Source of the DNA: Cristatella mucedo
Lineage: Eukaryota; Bryozoa; Phylactolaemata; Cristatellidae
Direction: 5' to 3'
NCBI GenBank assembly: GCA_009760855.2
Contig: WPIO01000164.1
Span: 552,001 to 616,000 of the forward strand
DNA: 64,000 bases
The translations under genes were made by a program, and so were the position numbers. Position 1 is the first letter of the stretch. Every line of letters starts with the position of its first letter. The notes beneath the pieces are model-generated. The model worked only from the letters and a program-made list of their open reading frames with translations, ran no database searches and was not told where the DNA came from. Positions 1 through 9,425 of this stretch are shown here, piece after piece.

Positions 1-269
1 GTGGAGCTGATGTGGCCGCCTAACGAAAGGTCACTTTGGAACAGGATATTTAGATTTCGTGCAGAGTCAACTGGAGATATGCTGGCAGAGCTGATTTTAA
101 GCGTTAGTCTTTCCAATTTCTGAATCACTCTTGGTTGGCCCATAGCCATAAAGTTAATTTTACCATCATTTAATTTAAGAAATATTTGCTGCTATTCATG
201 TGCGGATGGCATCAATACATACAGCAAACGAGTTGAGAGAATTCGAGGTGCTCAAAGGTGGGAGGGATG
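1..269 (-). mobile_element. LINE-A reverse transcriptase fragment, 3' part
   Basis: On the minus strand this matches the RT/connection region of the better-preserved LINE-A copy at 57.7-59.4 kb (the LVMGKP and IGSASISPVES region). It runs off the window edge. The match stops at 269, where a second LINE-A 3' end begins, and resumes at 450, so this is the downstream part of an interrupted copy. Stops and indels make it non-coding. Confidence 0.85.
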
Positions 270-449
270 ATAATAATTATTATTATTATACACTTGATAA
301 AGCAACCTCGTAGAACTCAATCTACTTCTAGGCGCTTTACATTTTCCGAAAGTTAAACGCGATTGAATGGCGAGTGGTATCATACTTGATAAACAACAGG
401 AATAACATGGCTAGGGGACATGCACAGGGTCAGGGATCATAGCAAAGGT
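270..449 (-). mobile_element. LINE-A 3' end nested in another LINE-A
   Basis: The segment starts with an AAT/ATT-rich tail, then the reverse complement of the LINE-A terminal hairpin and 3' UTR (TTCTAGGCGCTTTACATT, then AACATGGCTAGGGGACATGC). It splits an older minus-strand LINE-A whose two halves lie at 1-269 and 450-706. It is strongly 5'-truncated, as expected of target-primed reverse transcription. Confidence 0.8.
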
Positions 450-706
450 ACAACTGAGTGCCATCCGCATAGAAGTGAAAGCCTAGATTGTGCTTGGAAA
501 TCACATCGGCAAGAGAGCGAGAGAGAGAGGGAGTGTAAACCGTGAACAGAACCAGACCTCGCACGGTGCCCTATATTTCAGAGGTGCCACAAATGATCTG
601 TGTAAATTCACATCAATACTCTGAGTCTCCCGTTGAGATAGGACCGCAACCATTGCAGAGCAGTGCCAGTGATGCCCAGGCGAGACGAGAGGTGCTCTAG
701 AAGAAC
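450..706 (-). mobile_element. LINE-A reverse transcriptase fragment, 5' part of the interrupted copy
   Basis: The reverse complement contains the FYADDTQLY region and, further upstream, the block that reads LERLSSRLGITGTALQW in the 58 kb copy. It continues the copy begun at 1-269. A short GAGAGAGAGA run at about 506-527 sits exactly where the 58 kb copy has CTCTCCCTCTTG. There are indels and frame breaks, so it is a dead copy. Confidence 0.85.
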
Positions 707-879
707 TAGCAAGACACTCACACTAACTCATAAAAAAATTTCAAGCCGAGAATTGTTTAATTCGTGAGAATTGACCATCGGGAGACCGACAAGGCGGCTT
801 TAAACGTGTGGTATTTATATGGGGCGTCAGACTTATGTCCTGGTTGAATTCTTCCAAGCGGTCTGTAGCTTCGCATTTA

Positions 880-1027
880 TTTATAATTCATTTGTATTGC
901 GCCGCAAGAGAACTTAATCTCTATTTAGGCGCTTCACATATGCCTCCGGGCTCGAGCCCACGATCTCAGCCAGACCTTGGTCGGCGGGGGGGGGGGCGAG
1001 CACCTTAACCGCTGGACCAAACCAGCT
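880..1027 (-). mobile_element. SINE-2 (tRNA head, LINE-A-like tail)
   Basis: Read on the minus strand it begins with a tRNA-like head (GGTCCAGCGGTTAAGGTGCTCG as A-box region, then GGGCTCGAGCCC as B-box region). It ends in the stem-loop tail GAAGCGCC...GGCGCAAT, which resembles the LINE-A 3' hairpin. A run of ten or more G interrupts the head near 987-997. Very similar copies lie at 55917-56054 and 61953-62085. Confidence 0.75.
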
Positions 1028-1321
1028 CCAACGCCACTTAAGCGAGTCATGCTCTATTTTTCTTCGGGATTCGACATTACACTTGCATACGGAACAGCCG
1101 ACGGCTATAAAAGACGTTTACAAGCTGTTGTGCTGCAAATCCTTTGGCCTCGTGCACCCTCGTCACCGACGGAAGAGGCCGAAGGCTCAAGGCGACGCTT
1201 TCAGCACGAGCAAAAGGGCGGTCGTGAAACTGAAGGGGCGGTCATTGAATCCCACAATGCAGTGCTGGTCAAGGACGATGGTGCGGCCAGAAGCCAGAAG
1301 CGGCGAAGCCTGCGGCCGCCG

Positions 1322-1660
1322 AAACTTCACAAAGCCGCAAAGACGGTACTGTGGTATTACACAGGAGTGTTCTGCATGCGCCACGTTGATCGGTCGACTT
1401 TTTGTGCTGTGCTCTCTAATGTATCTTCTTCTGTAACTCCACAAAGCCATAAAGACTATGTGGGCGTTACGCAGGAGAGTTTTCAATAGCGCACTCAAAG
1501 CCCAAGCGGCTTTCGGCATTCGGTAGCCAGCGGACTTCATCACACGCGAAAAGAGACAGTGAGAAGCACAGCTGAGTCAGGAAACCTGTCGAGGTACTGA
1601 TAGCATGGAATTAGCAGCTCAAGACCGCTGAAATGGTGTGCCGTGCAGGAGACCGATTGC
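1322..1660 (-). mobile_element. Two adjacent LINE-B 3' ends
   Basis: The reverse complement of the LINE-B terminus (ACTCCACAAAGCCATAAAGACTATGTGGGTGTTACGCAGGAGA type) is present twice. A diverged copy occupies about 1322-1380 and a better copy about 1425-1660. The second extends into the LINE-B 3' UTR (GCAGCTCAAGACCGCTGAAA). Both lack coding sequence. Confidence 0.7.
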
Positions 1661-1951
1661 CGTTACGTAACTGTTGCCCTAACCCGCTGACGCTAGCCCA
1701 GCGCCTGAAGGACGTATCTAGCTTCGGCTAACTGTTATTCAAGACTATTAACTCCTTTTTGAATCGCTATATGTATGTTTACGTCTATCGTGACATGCCC
1801 CCTTTCTGCCTGTCTGACCGGGGGTGACTTTTGTTCAATGACCAAACAATCTGTAAGGATTATACGATTAACGACCCCTGGGGGTGCTCTGGCTAGGGAG
1901 TCTCTTATCGCCAAAACTTTTGGATCCTTAGTCCGCTAATGCATTTCCTAC
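1661..1951. other. Unassigned stretch
   Basis: Unique-looking sequence containing GGGGTGACTTTTG and GACCCCTGGGGGTG. I see no coding potential, RNA gene or clear repeat here. If the modular gene continues, this is intron. Confidence 0.4.
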
Positions 1952-2111
1952 GGTCAGCCATTTTTCACGAGGCTGCAATTGTTGACAATTAAAGGCAAAA
2001 GCCAAGAGTACCGTACGCTGTGAGTTGCAGTTACATTGATGCCATTTTAAAAAGGCTGGAACGATATTTGCAGTCGTACTCTTTTCTAAGCAGGAACCGA
2101 TTATTATCCAG
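1952..2111 (-). CDS. Possible C-terminal half of a CTLD (modular gene)
   Basis: Low-confidence exon. A pyrimidine-rich acceptor (ACTTCCTTCAG) opens a frame reading WIIIGSCLEKSTTANIVP, then AFLKWHQCNCNSQ and AFAFNCQQ, and a GTAGG donor follows. The spacing C...W..C...F.CQ resembles the end of a C-type lectin fold. It lies downstream of a CTLD first-half exon at 2886-3099, as expected. Against it: the acceptor is phase 2 whereas the upstream donor is phase 1, so the two do not join directly, and the donor is weak. Confidence 0.25.
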
Positions 2112-2148
2112 CTGAAGGAAGTAGTACTTGACAGTAGAGGTAATGCGC

Positions 2149-2331
2149 TCATTCAATGACGAGGCGTATTACTATTGATTCAACAACAAAACTTCTTTTG
2201 TAAGTGGCTATTCCTTTCTTCAAGGAACCATGTTTTATAGTGTTTCCAGACCGCAAGAGTTGAACATAAGAGCACTTTAACATGTAGGCCACGTATATGA
2301 TTGCAAGCAAATGTATAATGATGATGAACAC
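2149..2331 (-). other. Possible transmembrane-like reading frame
   Basis: The minus-strand frame reads VFIIIIHLLAIIYVAYML followed by a basic stretch. It would suit a membrane anchor for the modular gene. No good splice acceptor precedes it, and it lies between the two putative halves of a CTLD, so it may be chance. Confidence 0.12.
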
Positions 2332-2739
2332 TTCCTTTTCTTTAGGGCCATGTGACTAAAACTTTCATTTAAGCGTTTAAGAACTTGTTTTTAGGATCAA
2401 AAATATTCTCCGATTAACGTAAAGCCAGGTTGTGTGCTTTACAAACATGTGCAGGCACACAAGAATCTGGTACGGACAAGAAAGCTATAGCGCACAGTCA
2501 GACACTAGCGACACTATTAGGGCCCAAGGGAATAACAGATACTTGATAACACACGTTGAAACTCCCAAAGCACGCTTAAATGAGAAATGCAATCGGCCAA
2601 TGGCCTTTTTTATTTCTCTCTGCTTGTGCTTACCTTTGCACTACTCTTTTTATGCTTACCGTCAATAGGTTCATTCGTAGGGTGGGGCAATGCAGACCAA
2701 GTGCTTGGGGCCCGATGAGCCACCAACACAGAGGCGACC

Positions 2740-2905
2740 TATACTAGCTGATTTAGCAGCCTCTTTTTATAAAGCGACAGAAGAGCCTTTGCGGTATCAC
2801 CACCTTTTCCAGCAGCGATAGATGATCGCACACCGTACGATTCGAACCCACGACCTCGAGACCGAGGTCATATAGAGCAACCGACCTATAGGGTGTATCA
2901 TCCAA
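2740..2905 (-). mobile_element. SINE-1 (tRNA-derived)
   Basis: The minus strand shows GGTCGTGGGTTCGAATCG (B-box), an upstream A-box-like region with CCTATAGGTCGGTTGCTC, then the SINE-1 body ending AGAGGCTGCTAAATCAGCTAGTAT. Related copies are at 14.6, 19.8, 32.7, 45.7 and 50.9 kb. Its 5' end touches or overlaps the end of the CTLD exon at 2886-3099. Confidence 0.75.
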
Positions 2906-3099
2906 AATACTGTTGGAGAATCAATGCGACTGGCGATAAAATTTGCGACTCTCTGGTATAACCACGTAACGTTTCCGTTTGCGGCCTCATAATTAGTAGC
3001 AGAGCAGGCGACGAGTGCGCTTTCGAAGGAGAGTAGATTAGCTTTCTGGGATACGCAAACTCCCGTTTCGTTTGAATAGCTCCAGGTCGCATCGGGCTT
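2886..3099 (-). CDS. Modular gene exon: first half of a CTLD
   Basis: A strong acceptor (GTGTCTTTTTTTTAG) opens a phase-0 frame: KPDATWSYSNETGVCVSQ, ANLLSFESALVACSATNY, GNVTWLYQRVANFIASRI, then TVFWM. The W...C...kanLLsfes...FWM pattern fits the first half of a C-type lectin domain, and two N-glycosylation sequons are present. The upstream CCP exon ends in phase 0, so the junction fits. The 3' boundary is uncertain: the only GT donor giving phase 1 (ATAG|GTCGGT at 2885) lies inside the adjoining SINE-1, so the original donor may have been lost or replaced. If the SINE starts at FWM, the last few codons are SINE-derived. Confidence 0.55.
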
Positions 3100-3179
3100 C
3101 TAAAAAAAAGACACGAATGTAAGGCAATATGTCACGCACTTCAGAAGATATATAATTTTTACTCCACCAAGAAGCATAC

Positions 3180-3391
3180 TCTTGTGCAAGGCAGGATGCT
3201 TGAATTGGTCCATTGATCGGGCATCTTGCAGTAAAAAATCCGAATCTCCAACTCATCCTGAAACTCGTAGCCCTCTTCACACTTAACGGCTATCCAGTCA
3301 TTGAAGTCGAAGAGACTTGATCCGACACCAGTGCTGGAACTGACTATCTTCGAATGCTGAGGTATGGATGGCAAATTTGAGCAGAAAATTC
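3180..3391 (-). CDS. Modular gene exon: CCP (sushi) domain 2
   Basis: The acceptor TTGTTCCTAG opens a phase-1 exon with a textbook CCP layout: C1 in IFCSNLPS, C2 in AVKCEEGYEF, C3 in IFYCKMPDQW with the conserved Trp, and C4 in ILPCTR. CCP modules are about 60-residue beta sandwiches with Cys1-3 and Cys2-4 disulfides, found in complement and adhesion proteins. The donor AGA|GTATGC gives phase 0, matching the phase-0 acceptor at 3099. The 212-nt length is consistent with phase 1 in, phase 0 out. A damaged copy of its 5' half lies just upstream at about 4170-4275. Confidence 0.8.
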
Positions 3392-3491
3392 CTAGGAACA
3401 AATAATTAGAGAAGTTTGAAAGATGTTCAAACTAGGACTGTTATAATCAATTTAATAGCATCATCAAACTAGTTAGATATATTTAACGTAC

Positions 3492-3704
3492 TGTGACATT
3501 GCCTAAGCAGAGGTGACCACGAATTGCATCCCAGACACCGACTCGAGAAGGTTCTCTGAGAGTCACCACGGACTAGCCACCCAGAGCCACAGGTGAATGC
3601 ATTCAGAGATCCTCGAAGCAACGATCCGCTGACTGCTGCAATGCCAGAGCTGTTCGGTGGATTCACTTGACAGCAACCACAGAAATCGACGTCCGTTGAC
3701 GAGC
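3492..3704 (-). CDS. Modular gene exon: CCP (sushi) domain 1
   Basis: This 213-nt phase 1-1 exon lies between acceptor TTTTTATTCAAG and donor CACA|GTACGT. The frame reads CCQVNPPNSSGIAAVSGS, NAFTCGSGW, SSRCLGCNSWSPLLRQC, giving the four CCP cysteines and the Trp before Cys4, plus extra Cys residues near both ends that may form an additional bond. It precedes the second CCP exon by about 100 nt of intron, a compact tandem pair. Confidence 0.75.
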
Positions 3705-4169
3705 CTTGAATAAAAATGTTTGTCAGTTACTGTGTGAATTCAGCTTTATTCCTAAGAGAGATAAATTAACACTATCAAGAATTTATTGTATTACCAGTGA
3801 CTACATACGCAGGACAAACTATGAAGACTCCCTTTCATACCGTATTTGAAGTCATATGTACGATTTCATTCATATAAAACGGGCACCGGCATGTGCATCT
3901 GCTTGTAGACATGTGATTAAACAAGAAAGCGGTCACTCGTGGCAATTAATTATTTTACTTAAATAGTCATATATATATATGAATAGAATTTTATATCAGG
4001 TGCATTAATTAATAAACTAATGGAGAGAAAACCAGGTAAGTAACTTTTTTTAGGCTCATGGTATTTTCCCAAAGCTTATACTGCATCGTACTTTATATAT
4101 CGGAAATTAACTTTCGCCTTGTGCGACCCCTCGACGTCTGATATTGATTATATTTCAGAGACATCTGCA
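3705..4169. other. Intron sequence of the modular gene
   Basis: AT-rich sequence with a short TATATATATA run near 3970. I saw no repeat family member or exon. Confidence 0.5.
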
Positions 4170-4275
4170 ATCAGCGCTAGGACTGACAGTCTTCGAATGC
4201 AGAGAGATGGATTGTAACTTGGAGCCGAAAATTCCGAGGAAATAACTTCGATTAAGGTTTGAAGAACTGTTGCTT
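4170..4275 (-). pseudogene. Decayed partial duplicate of the CCP-2 exon
   Basis: The stretch aligns base by base with about 3330-3440, the start of the CCP-2 exon and its upstream intron: CTTCGAATGC, then TGGATTGTAACTTGGAGC versus TGGATGGCAAATTTGAGC, and AAAATTCC(G/T)AGGAA. The acceptor AG (CCTAG) is CCTCG here, and the first CCP cysteine codon TGC is GGC. It therefore cannot splice or fold as a CCP. The homology fades after about 105 nt. Confidence 0.65.
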
Positions 4276-4934
4276 GATGCCTGAAAATTGCTATTATAAA
4301 GATTTTCTGTGAACTAACGCTATCGATAGATACACAAATTACTTACTTAAAGGGTGAGCTGCTCATGCCGCGACAATTTTATCAAAGCCAATTTGTAGTG
4401 CACTTATTAATAACGTTAAAGGCTTAAGCAATTCCCTTCTTTTGCTCTAGAAATTGTCTGAAAAAGTACGAGTCGAAAGGGTAATTTTTACTTTGCTGAA
4501 TCATTGATTCATTATTAAGGATTCTACGAAAATTACCTGCAAGGATTTTTTTAAAGCTACCCGCGACAGGCCTCATTTTTATCATTAGCCGTATCCACTT
4601 AAGAATGCGAGGAAAATATCATTTCTAACTTCTATCTCTAAAAATCTAGAGTTTAGTTCCTTTTCAACATCCTGGATTAACGTGATTTCTAGCATTGCTT
4701 GTAGTCTTAAAAGAACTTTATTCAGCTTAGAACTCTATAAAATACGATTGACCTTAAAATTTTAACTATGATTACACGACTTAATAATTAAAGAATATAA
4801 AGATGTACTTTAAGATATACATTATAAGATGAACGTCATCCACATTTTGGGACATGTATGTCTTAAATGGGCATGATTGCAGAACTACCAATAATTTATA
4901 ATTTTCATTTATGGGACATCATCTATGGTTATAG
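4276..4934. other. Intron sequence, AT-rich
   Basis: No exon, RNA gene or recognised repeat seen. It ends at the left arm of the foldback element. Confidence 0.5.
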
Positions 4935-5065
4935 GAAAGTTCCCCCTAGAAGTTCCCCCCCCCGGACATTTCCCCCTCATGGACCCTACGACATTTCCCT
5001 CCGGACATTCCCCCGGGGTAGGACATTTTCCCCATATGTTGATGAATGTATAGCTAAAAACAAAG

Positions 5066-5229
<164 letters not shown>

Positions 5230-5604
5230 GATCAAATAAAGTCCACGCTCCATTGAAATAAACTGAACTCCGTATAATTTGAAGGATGGATGGATTGGAA
5301 GGATGGTTACTAATGGAGCGAGTGGCGGCGGTGGTAGCTGCGGCGGCGGCGGCAGCAGCGGTGTCGGCCAGCTAAACAATTCGGTAGCACAGGAGTTCGG
5401 TACCGCTCGACGCCGCCAGGCACGTGTCTGTACCCGTCGAAGCGGGTTCGGGCTACGGCATGCCGCGCAATCTTAAAAATGAGTGCGAAGCTTCAAAGGT
5501 CTACTGAATATAACTCGATCTCAAGAGATCTTGTTTTGCCCTAATACGCACTAATTAAAGCGTGGAATACGAGCAATGGTGGATTTAGGCGGCGGAGGCG
5601 CAGC

Positions 5605-5703
5605 CCACCCTAAACCCTAAGCCCCTGAATACTAAACCCTAAACCCTGAAACCCTAAACACTTAATCCTAAACCCTAAACCCTAGGACCATAAACCCTAA
5701 ATT
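5605..5703. repeat. Degenerate CCCTAAA (TTTAGGG) telomere-like array
   Basis: CCCTAAA or close variants recur about ten times (ACCCTAAACCCTAGGACC, AAACCCTGAAACCCTAAAC). Heptamer TTTAGGG is the plant-type telomere unit; most animals use TTAGGG. The array is imperfect and sits inside the foldback element, so it may be an unrelated minisatellite. Confidence 0.7.
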
Positions 5704-5994
5704 ATATACCCAGGGGAATGTCCTGCCCCAGGGGTGAAATTTCCAGGGGAAATGTCCAGGGGGAAAATGTCCTGGGGAAACGTCCAGAGGGAAGTGTCCG
5801 CACCCCCATCTAAAGCTATTCATCAAGTTCGAATGTAATTTGAGACTGTTAACTTCATACTTTGACGTAAACTAGAGCTCTTACTAGCTTCTTGGTTCCC
5901 ACGCAACAGAACTTCTGAGATTTAGCTTTGTTTGGTCTACTGAAAAGATTATTTAACCCATAACGTACGGTATGCATGTATGTATGTGTGTATA

Positions 5995-6960
5995 TATGTA
6001 TGTTTCTCCGTCTTTAGCTCCACAAAGCCACATTTACTACGTGGGTGTTACGCTGGAACGATTTGGCAAGCGCTCGCACAGCCTAAGCAGCTTTTGGTAC
6101 TCATTTGGCAGTGAGCAAACATTATCTCACGAAATTAAGAGAAAGTGAGAAGCACAGGATAGTCAGGAGAGCAGTTTTGGTAGTGAGTAGCATAAAAGTA
6201 GCATTAGAGGACAGCTAGAAAGAATGTTCCATAGTCGGCAGCGAGAGAGTAGTTGTCGTTGCGTATGAATCGTGGACGCGAGCTCCTCAGTCTAGGACCT
6301 GCAGAGCTAAAGCTTCTGTCGCCAACGGTCTTTAAGCAGAGGAATGAATGAAACAGCTAATTTATCGTCCATTGGGAACCTTAGGGCACAAGGAGGCTTA
6401 AACAGGTGTAGCAGTTCCGCTAGGTATGAAGGAGCCGACCCGCCATGGTAGGCCTTGTGGGTCACTGTAAGAACTTGGCTCAGTATCCGTTGATGAAGCG
6501 GCAGCCATCCAAGCTCTTTCAGCAATGAATACACTTTGTCAAACCTCTGGGATTTGTAAACTAGCCTTGTAGTCATGTTCATCGCTAGTTGCAGCGGCCT
6601 ACTGGCTTTTCCGACAGCTCAGCCAAAATGGACAAAATCATCTAGCCGAGACAGAACTAAGGAGCATTTTAAATATTTTGCAAGCCACCGCGGAAGACAG
6701 TTCGAAACCTTAAATAGGGATCAGAAGCAGTCTTCTTGACAAAGCTTTTAAAATTTTGGCAGATGTCGACGACAACACTTAAACTCTAAGCGAATGTTAA
6801 TGGGCACACAAAAATTATCCCTTATTTGAAGAGCTAAGCCTTCTCGTACAGCCAAACACTTAGGTGGTCTTACGAGTTGCAGTTCCGCTTTCTTTTCATT
6901 CAGTTTCAGGAAACTTGCCGGCATCCGCCTTCGAATGTCTGAGGCAGGCATTCAGTTTAT
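5995..6960 (-). mobile_element. LINE-B, 3' half of RT plus 3' UTR
   Basis: On the minus strand this runs from the LINE-B region encoding FLKLNEKKAELQLVRPPK (the counterpart of FLKLIDNKTELLLIRHPK in the 24 kb copy), through the RLVYKSQRFDKVYSLLKELGWLP part, to the terminus near 6000. Frame breaks split the product; the fragment encoding LVYKSQRFDKVYSLLKELGW is at 6307-6582. Confidence 0.8.
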
Positions 6961-7564
6961 TAGTTGGTGCAGCAGATTTCGACGGAACATGCCGGCGGTG
7001 TACGTTCAAAGCCAGAGAACTGCCCCACATGGGTCTTTTTTTAATGAAGGGTGCTTTTTTCCGTTGACGTTAAGCATAACGTTTACTTGACCCCAAGGTT
7101 GACCACCGTGGCTGGCTCCTAAATGCCTTGCTGAGCTGCTGCACTCTCTTCGGGCTCCTCTCGCCATGCGGTCGTCACGATGGACCGCTCAATGTACTGC
7201 TTTTCGGTTCTCAGCTTCGAATCATTGGAAAAAGAAGATTTTCTTGTGCTGCTACTGTGAAAGCTCAAGATTTAAAAAGCTCTAGCTGCACCCTTCACTC
7301 GCGAATTGGCGTTCGGCTCATCTTGTACAGTCTTTGTATGTTAAATCGCTTATGCTATGAAATTATTCACACTGACCTAAATCAGCTATGTTTCCCATTT
7401 TCTCTTTGTTGAACCATGTGGAATCTTTTGCTTAGTCTTTGCTCGCTGATAGCCGGTTTGACTTTTGAGTGAGCCATAGGAAACTCTGCATCACAAATCC
7501 ATGCAGTCTTCTTCGCAGCTGCTCGAGTTAGAGATAGATAAATGTACACTTTATTTACAAAACC
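6961..7564. other. Unassigned intron-like stretch
   Basis: Mixed-composition sequence. Short open frames exist on both strands but show no family resemblance or splice-site support. Confidence 0.4.
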
Positions 7565-7895
7565 TACGCATTTACCCTGACACTCACTCCCGCCTTGCGT
7601 CACGACATCTCCTGACTTGACGACATTTAAAAGATCCTATGAATGCACCTATTCGTCACAGCATGTAGTGGGTCCCGCGATTCGTCCTTTATTTGCTCAT
7701 GCATGCTGACACTTGTGTATGCTGCCACTAACCACAATTGCATGCTGACCCTGCACATGTCAGCTCTAACTTGCTCATTGAGCGTGCTACCACTAACCAT
7801 TCGATTGTGCATTCTTTATAAAAAATTTAAAGTGGCTAGAACAGATTGATTTCTCTGAGGGGCTATATGCAATTTACCATCATTATTATTTTATA
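7565..7895 (+). mobile_element. LINE-A 3' end
   Basis: Contains the LINE-A C-terminal coding remnant (CTGACTTGACGACATTTAAAA), the 3' UTR landmark GGGTCCCGCGATTCGTCCTT and the terminal hairpin region (TTTAAAGTGGCTAGAAC...TTCTCTGAGGGGCT), then an ATTATTATT tail. Diverged and truncated. Confidence 0.8.
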
Positions 7896-8162
7896 ATTTT
7901 ATAATGTATTTATTAATATACAATTGTATTATTTAATTACAATTCATTAAATGTATGTAAATAATTTTAAACTTATCATATTTGCAGTCGCTTGCACTCT
8001 TACTTTTATCCTGAGATCCAGACTTTCCTTTAAAAAAAGAATATTTCTGAGTATTTTGCAAAAGCAAATGAATCTACCTTCGAAGGATGAAAACTTTGTA
8101 GAATCTATATCACCATTAGACAGTGGAATGATAGGAATGAATTTTTGATTCACTTGTATTAC

Positions 8163-8417
8163 CTTGGCATTTCTCTTGCGAACAAGGTGGATTCTGAACA
8201 TAACACATTCTTTTTCTTGTTCTCGTTTTCTTTATTCCGTCGCAAACTTCTAGCCACGGGCTCCATTCTAACCAATGAGACGTTTGTGTATGGCGCTGAC
8301 AGATAAACCTTAAATTGGCGTTGCACGGTTGTGTCATAGTTGTTAGGTTTCCGTTCGTGGAGTCAAAAAGACCAGCGATGCACGAGTCACTTTTAAATTG
8401 AGATTCGGCTACATTAG
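8163..8417 (-). CDS. Modular gene exon: CTLD second half plus TSP1
   Basis: A strong acceptor (CTTCTGTCTTGTCTTTGTAG) and a phase-1 donor (CAAG|GTAATA) bound a 255-nt phase 1-1 exon. The frame begins NVAESQFKSDSCIAGLF, then TTMTQPCNANLRFICQR, the closing disulfide region of a C-type lectin fold. It continues SHWLEWSPWLEVCDGIKK, TRKRMCYVQNPPCSQEKC, a TSP1 repeat with W..WS.W, basic R/K layer residues and paired cysteines. The WND motif used for calcium-dependent sugar binding is absent (TTMTQPC), so classical lectin activity is doubtful. It joins in phase to the exon at 8549-8734. Confidence 0.78.
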
Positions 8418-8548
8418 CTACAAAGACAAGACAGAAGCTAGTATCACGGCATATATGCCATATATGCGGTATATTGTGTAATCAAGAAAAACTGCTGGAT
8501 ATATGGAAAACTATTTCCGATAAATTGCCGCTCGAAACGTTTTCTTAC

Positions 8549-8734
8549 CGATCCAGAATAATGACAGGACCATTTCGTTAAGTGAGCCAGACATTATAGC
8601 TTTGACATCATTATTATAATCAGTCAGTAGCATCGAGTTCTGGTATATACAGCTCCTATTTGAGTTATTCAGATCTTGGTGGTTCGACAGCATACTAATA
8701 GCAATGCAGTCGCAGCCATGGCAGATGAAATTCA
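8549..8734 (-). CDS. Modular gene exon: CTLD first half
   Basis: The 186-nt exon is phase 1-1, with acceptor TTTCATCCAG and donor ATCG|GTAAGA. The frame reads VNFICHGCDCIAISML, SCIYQNSMLLTDYNNDVK, then MVLSLFWIG. The C...nsmLLtdyn...I...FWIG pattern is the first half of a C-type lectin domain, and the exon at 8163-8417 supplies the rest. The break directly after the WIG motif, in phase 1, supports the pairing. The extra cysteines at the start (CHGCDC) are unusual. Confidence 0.65.
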
Positions 8735-9345
8735 CTGGATGAAACGAAAAATAATATTGCACTCACTTCTGAGTTGATCTTAAATTTTTTCGCACACACT
8801 GAGTCCCTAGCATATGCTCAGTTGAACGTATTTTACCCAGGAGAAATTGAATTGCATACTTCATCAAGCAGACTTTAAAATCTTTGACAAACCATATATA
8901 AACTAGCAATAGTATACAGTTCACTAGCTAATTTAGCTGTTTGATTAAGCCTTTTGTGCTCGGTTCACCTTGAGCAAAATCAGATTTGTGGATCTCAATA
9001 AATTGCAATCAGCATTTAATTGTACCTTTATGTTAGATTTAATAACGAGAGTTATATAGCAGTCGTTGCACACTATCAGAGTGCCCTGTCCTGCCGCGGT
9101 CGTCAGTTCCGTCCTCAACTCTTGGCTTGAACAGGTGACCAAACGGCTCTGGATCAGATCGCACTGCGATCGCGTCAGAGAAACACAATGGCCTCAGTAT
9201 ATTTTTCTCAGTTCAAGGGATCCCGAGATAATCCAGGTAGGCTTCAAAGCCGGGCAACCAGCTGCCTAATTCATGTACTACAAAAGGCCACACCTTGGCG
9301 GACCGACGGTCGGCATTTAGCAATGACCGAGCTGCGACCATGTAC
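8735..9345. other. Intron sequence of the modular gene
   Basis: No further exon with acceptable splice sites was convincing. A Cys-containing minus frame near 9000-9165 (TTAAGQGTLIVCNDCYI) follows an acceptor-like CGATCGCAG but fits no domain I know. Confidence 0.35.
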
Positions 9346-9425
9346 TTTGCAGCAAATGTACGGCGCCTAGATAGAGATTGAGTTCTCTGATGGCCCTTTA
9401 TCAAGTGTATTTTTATTATTACTTG
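9346..9425 (+). mobile_element. LINE-A 3' tail fragment
   Basis: Only the terminal hairpin region is present (ACGGCGCCTAGATAGAGATT...TTCTCTGATGGCCCTT), with TTTTTATTATT after it. A heavily 5'-truncated insertion or a SINE tail. Confidence 0.75.

Noticed and set aside
977-1489. 170-codon plus-strand frame
   Set aside because: It runs across a SINE-2 head, a poly-G run and LINE-B ends; no domain.
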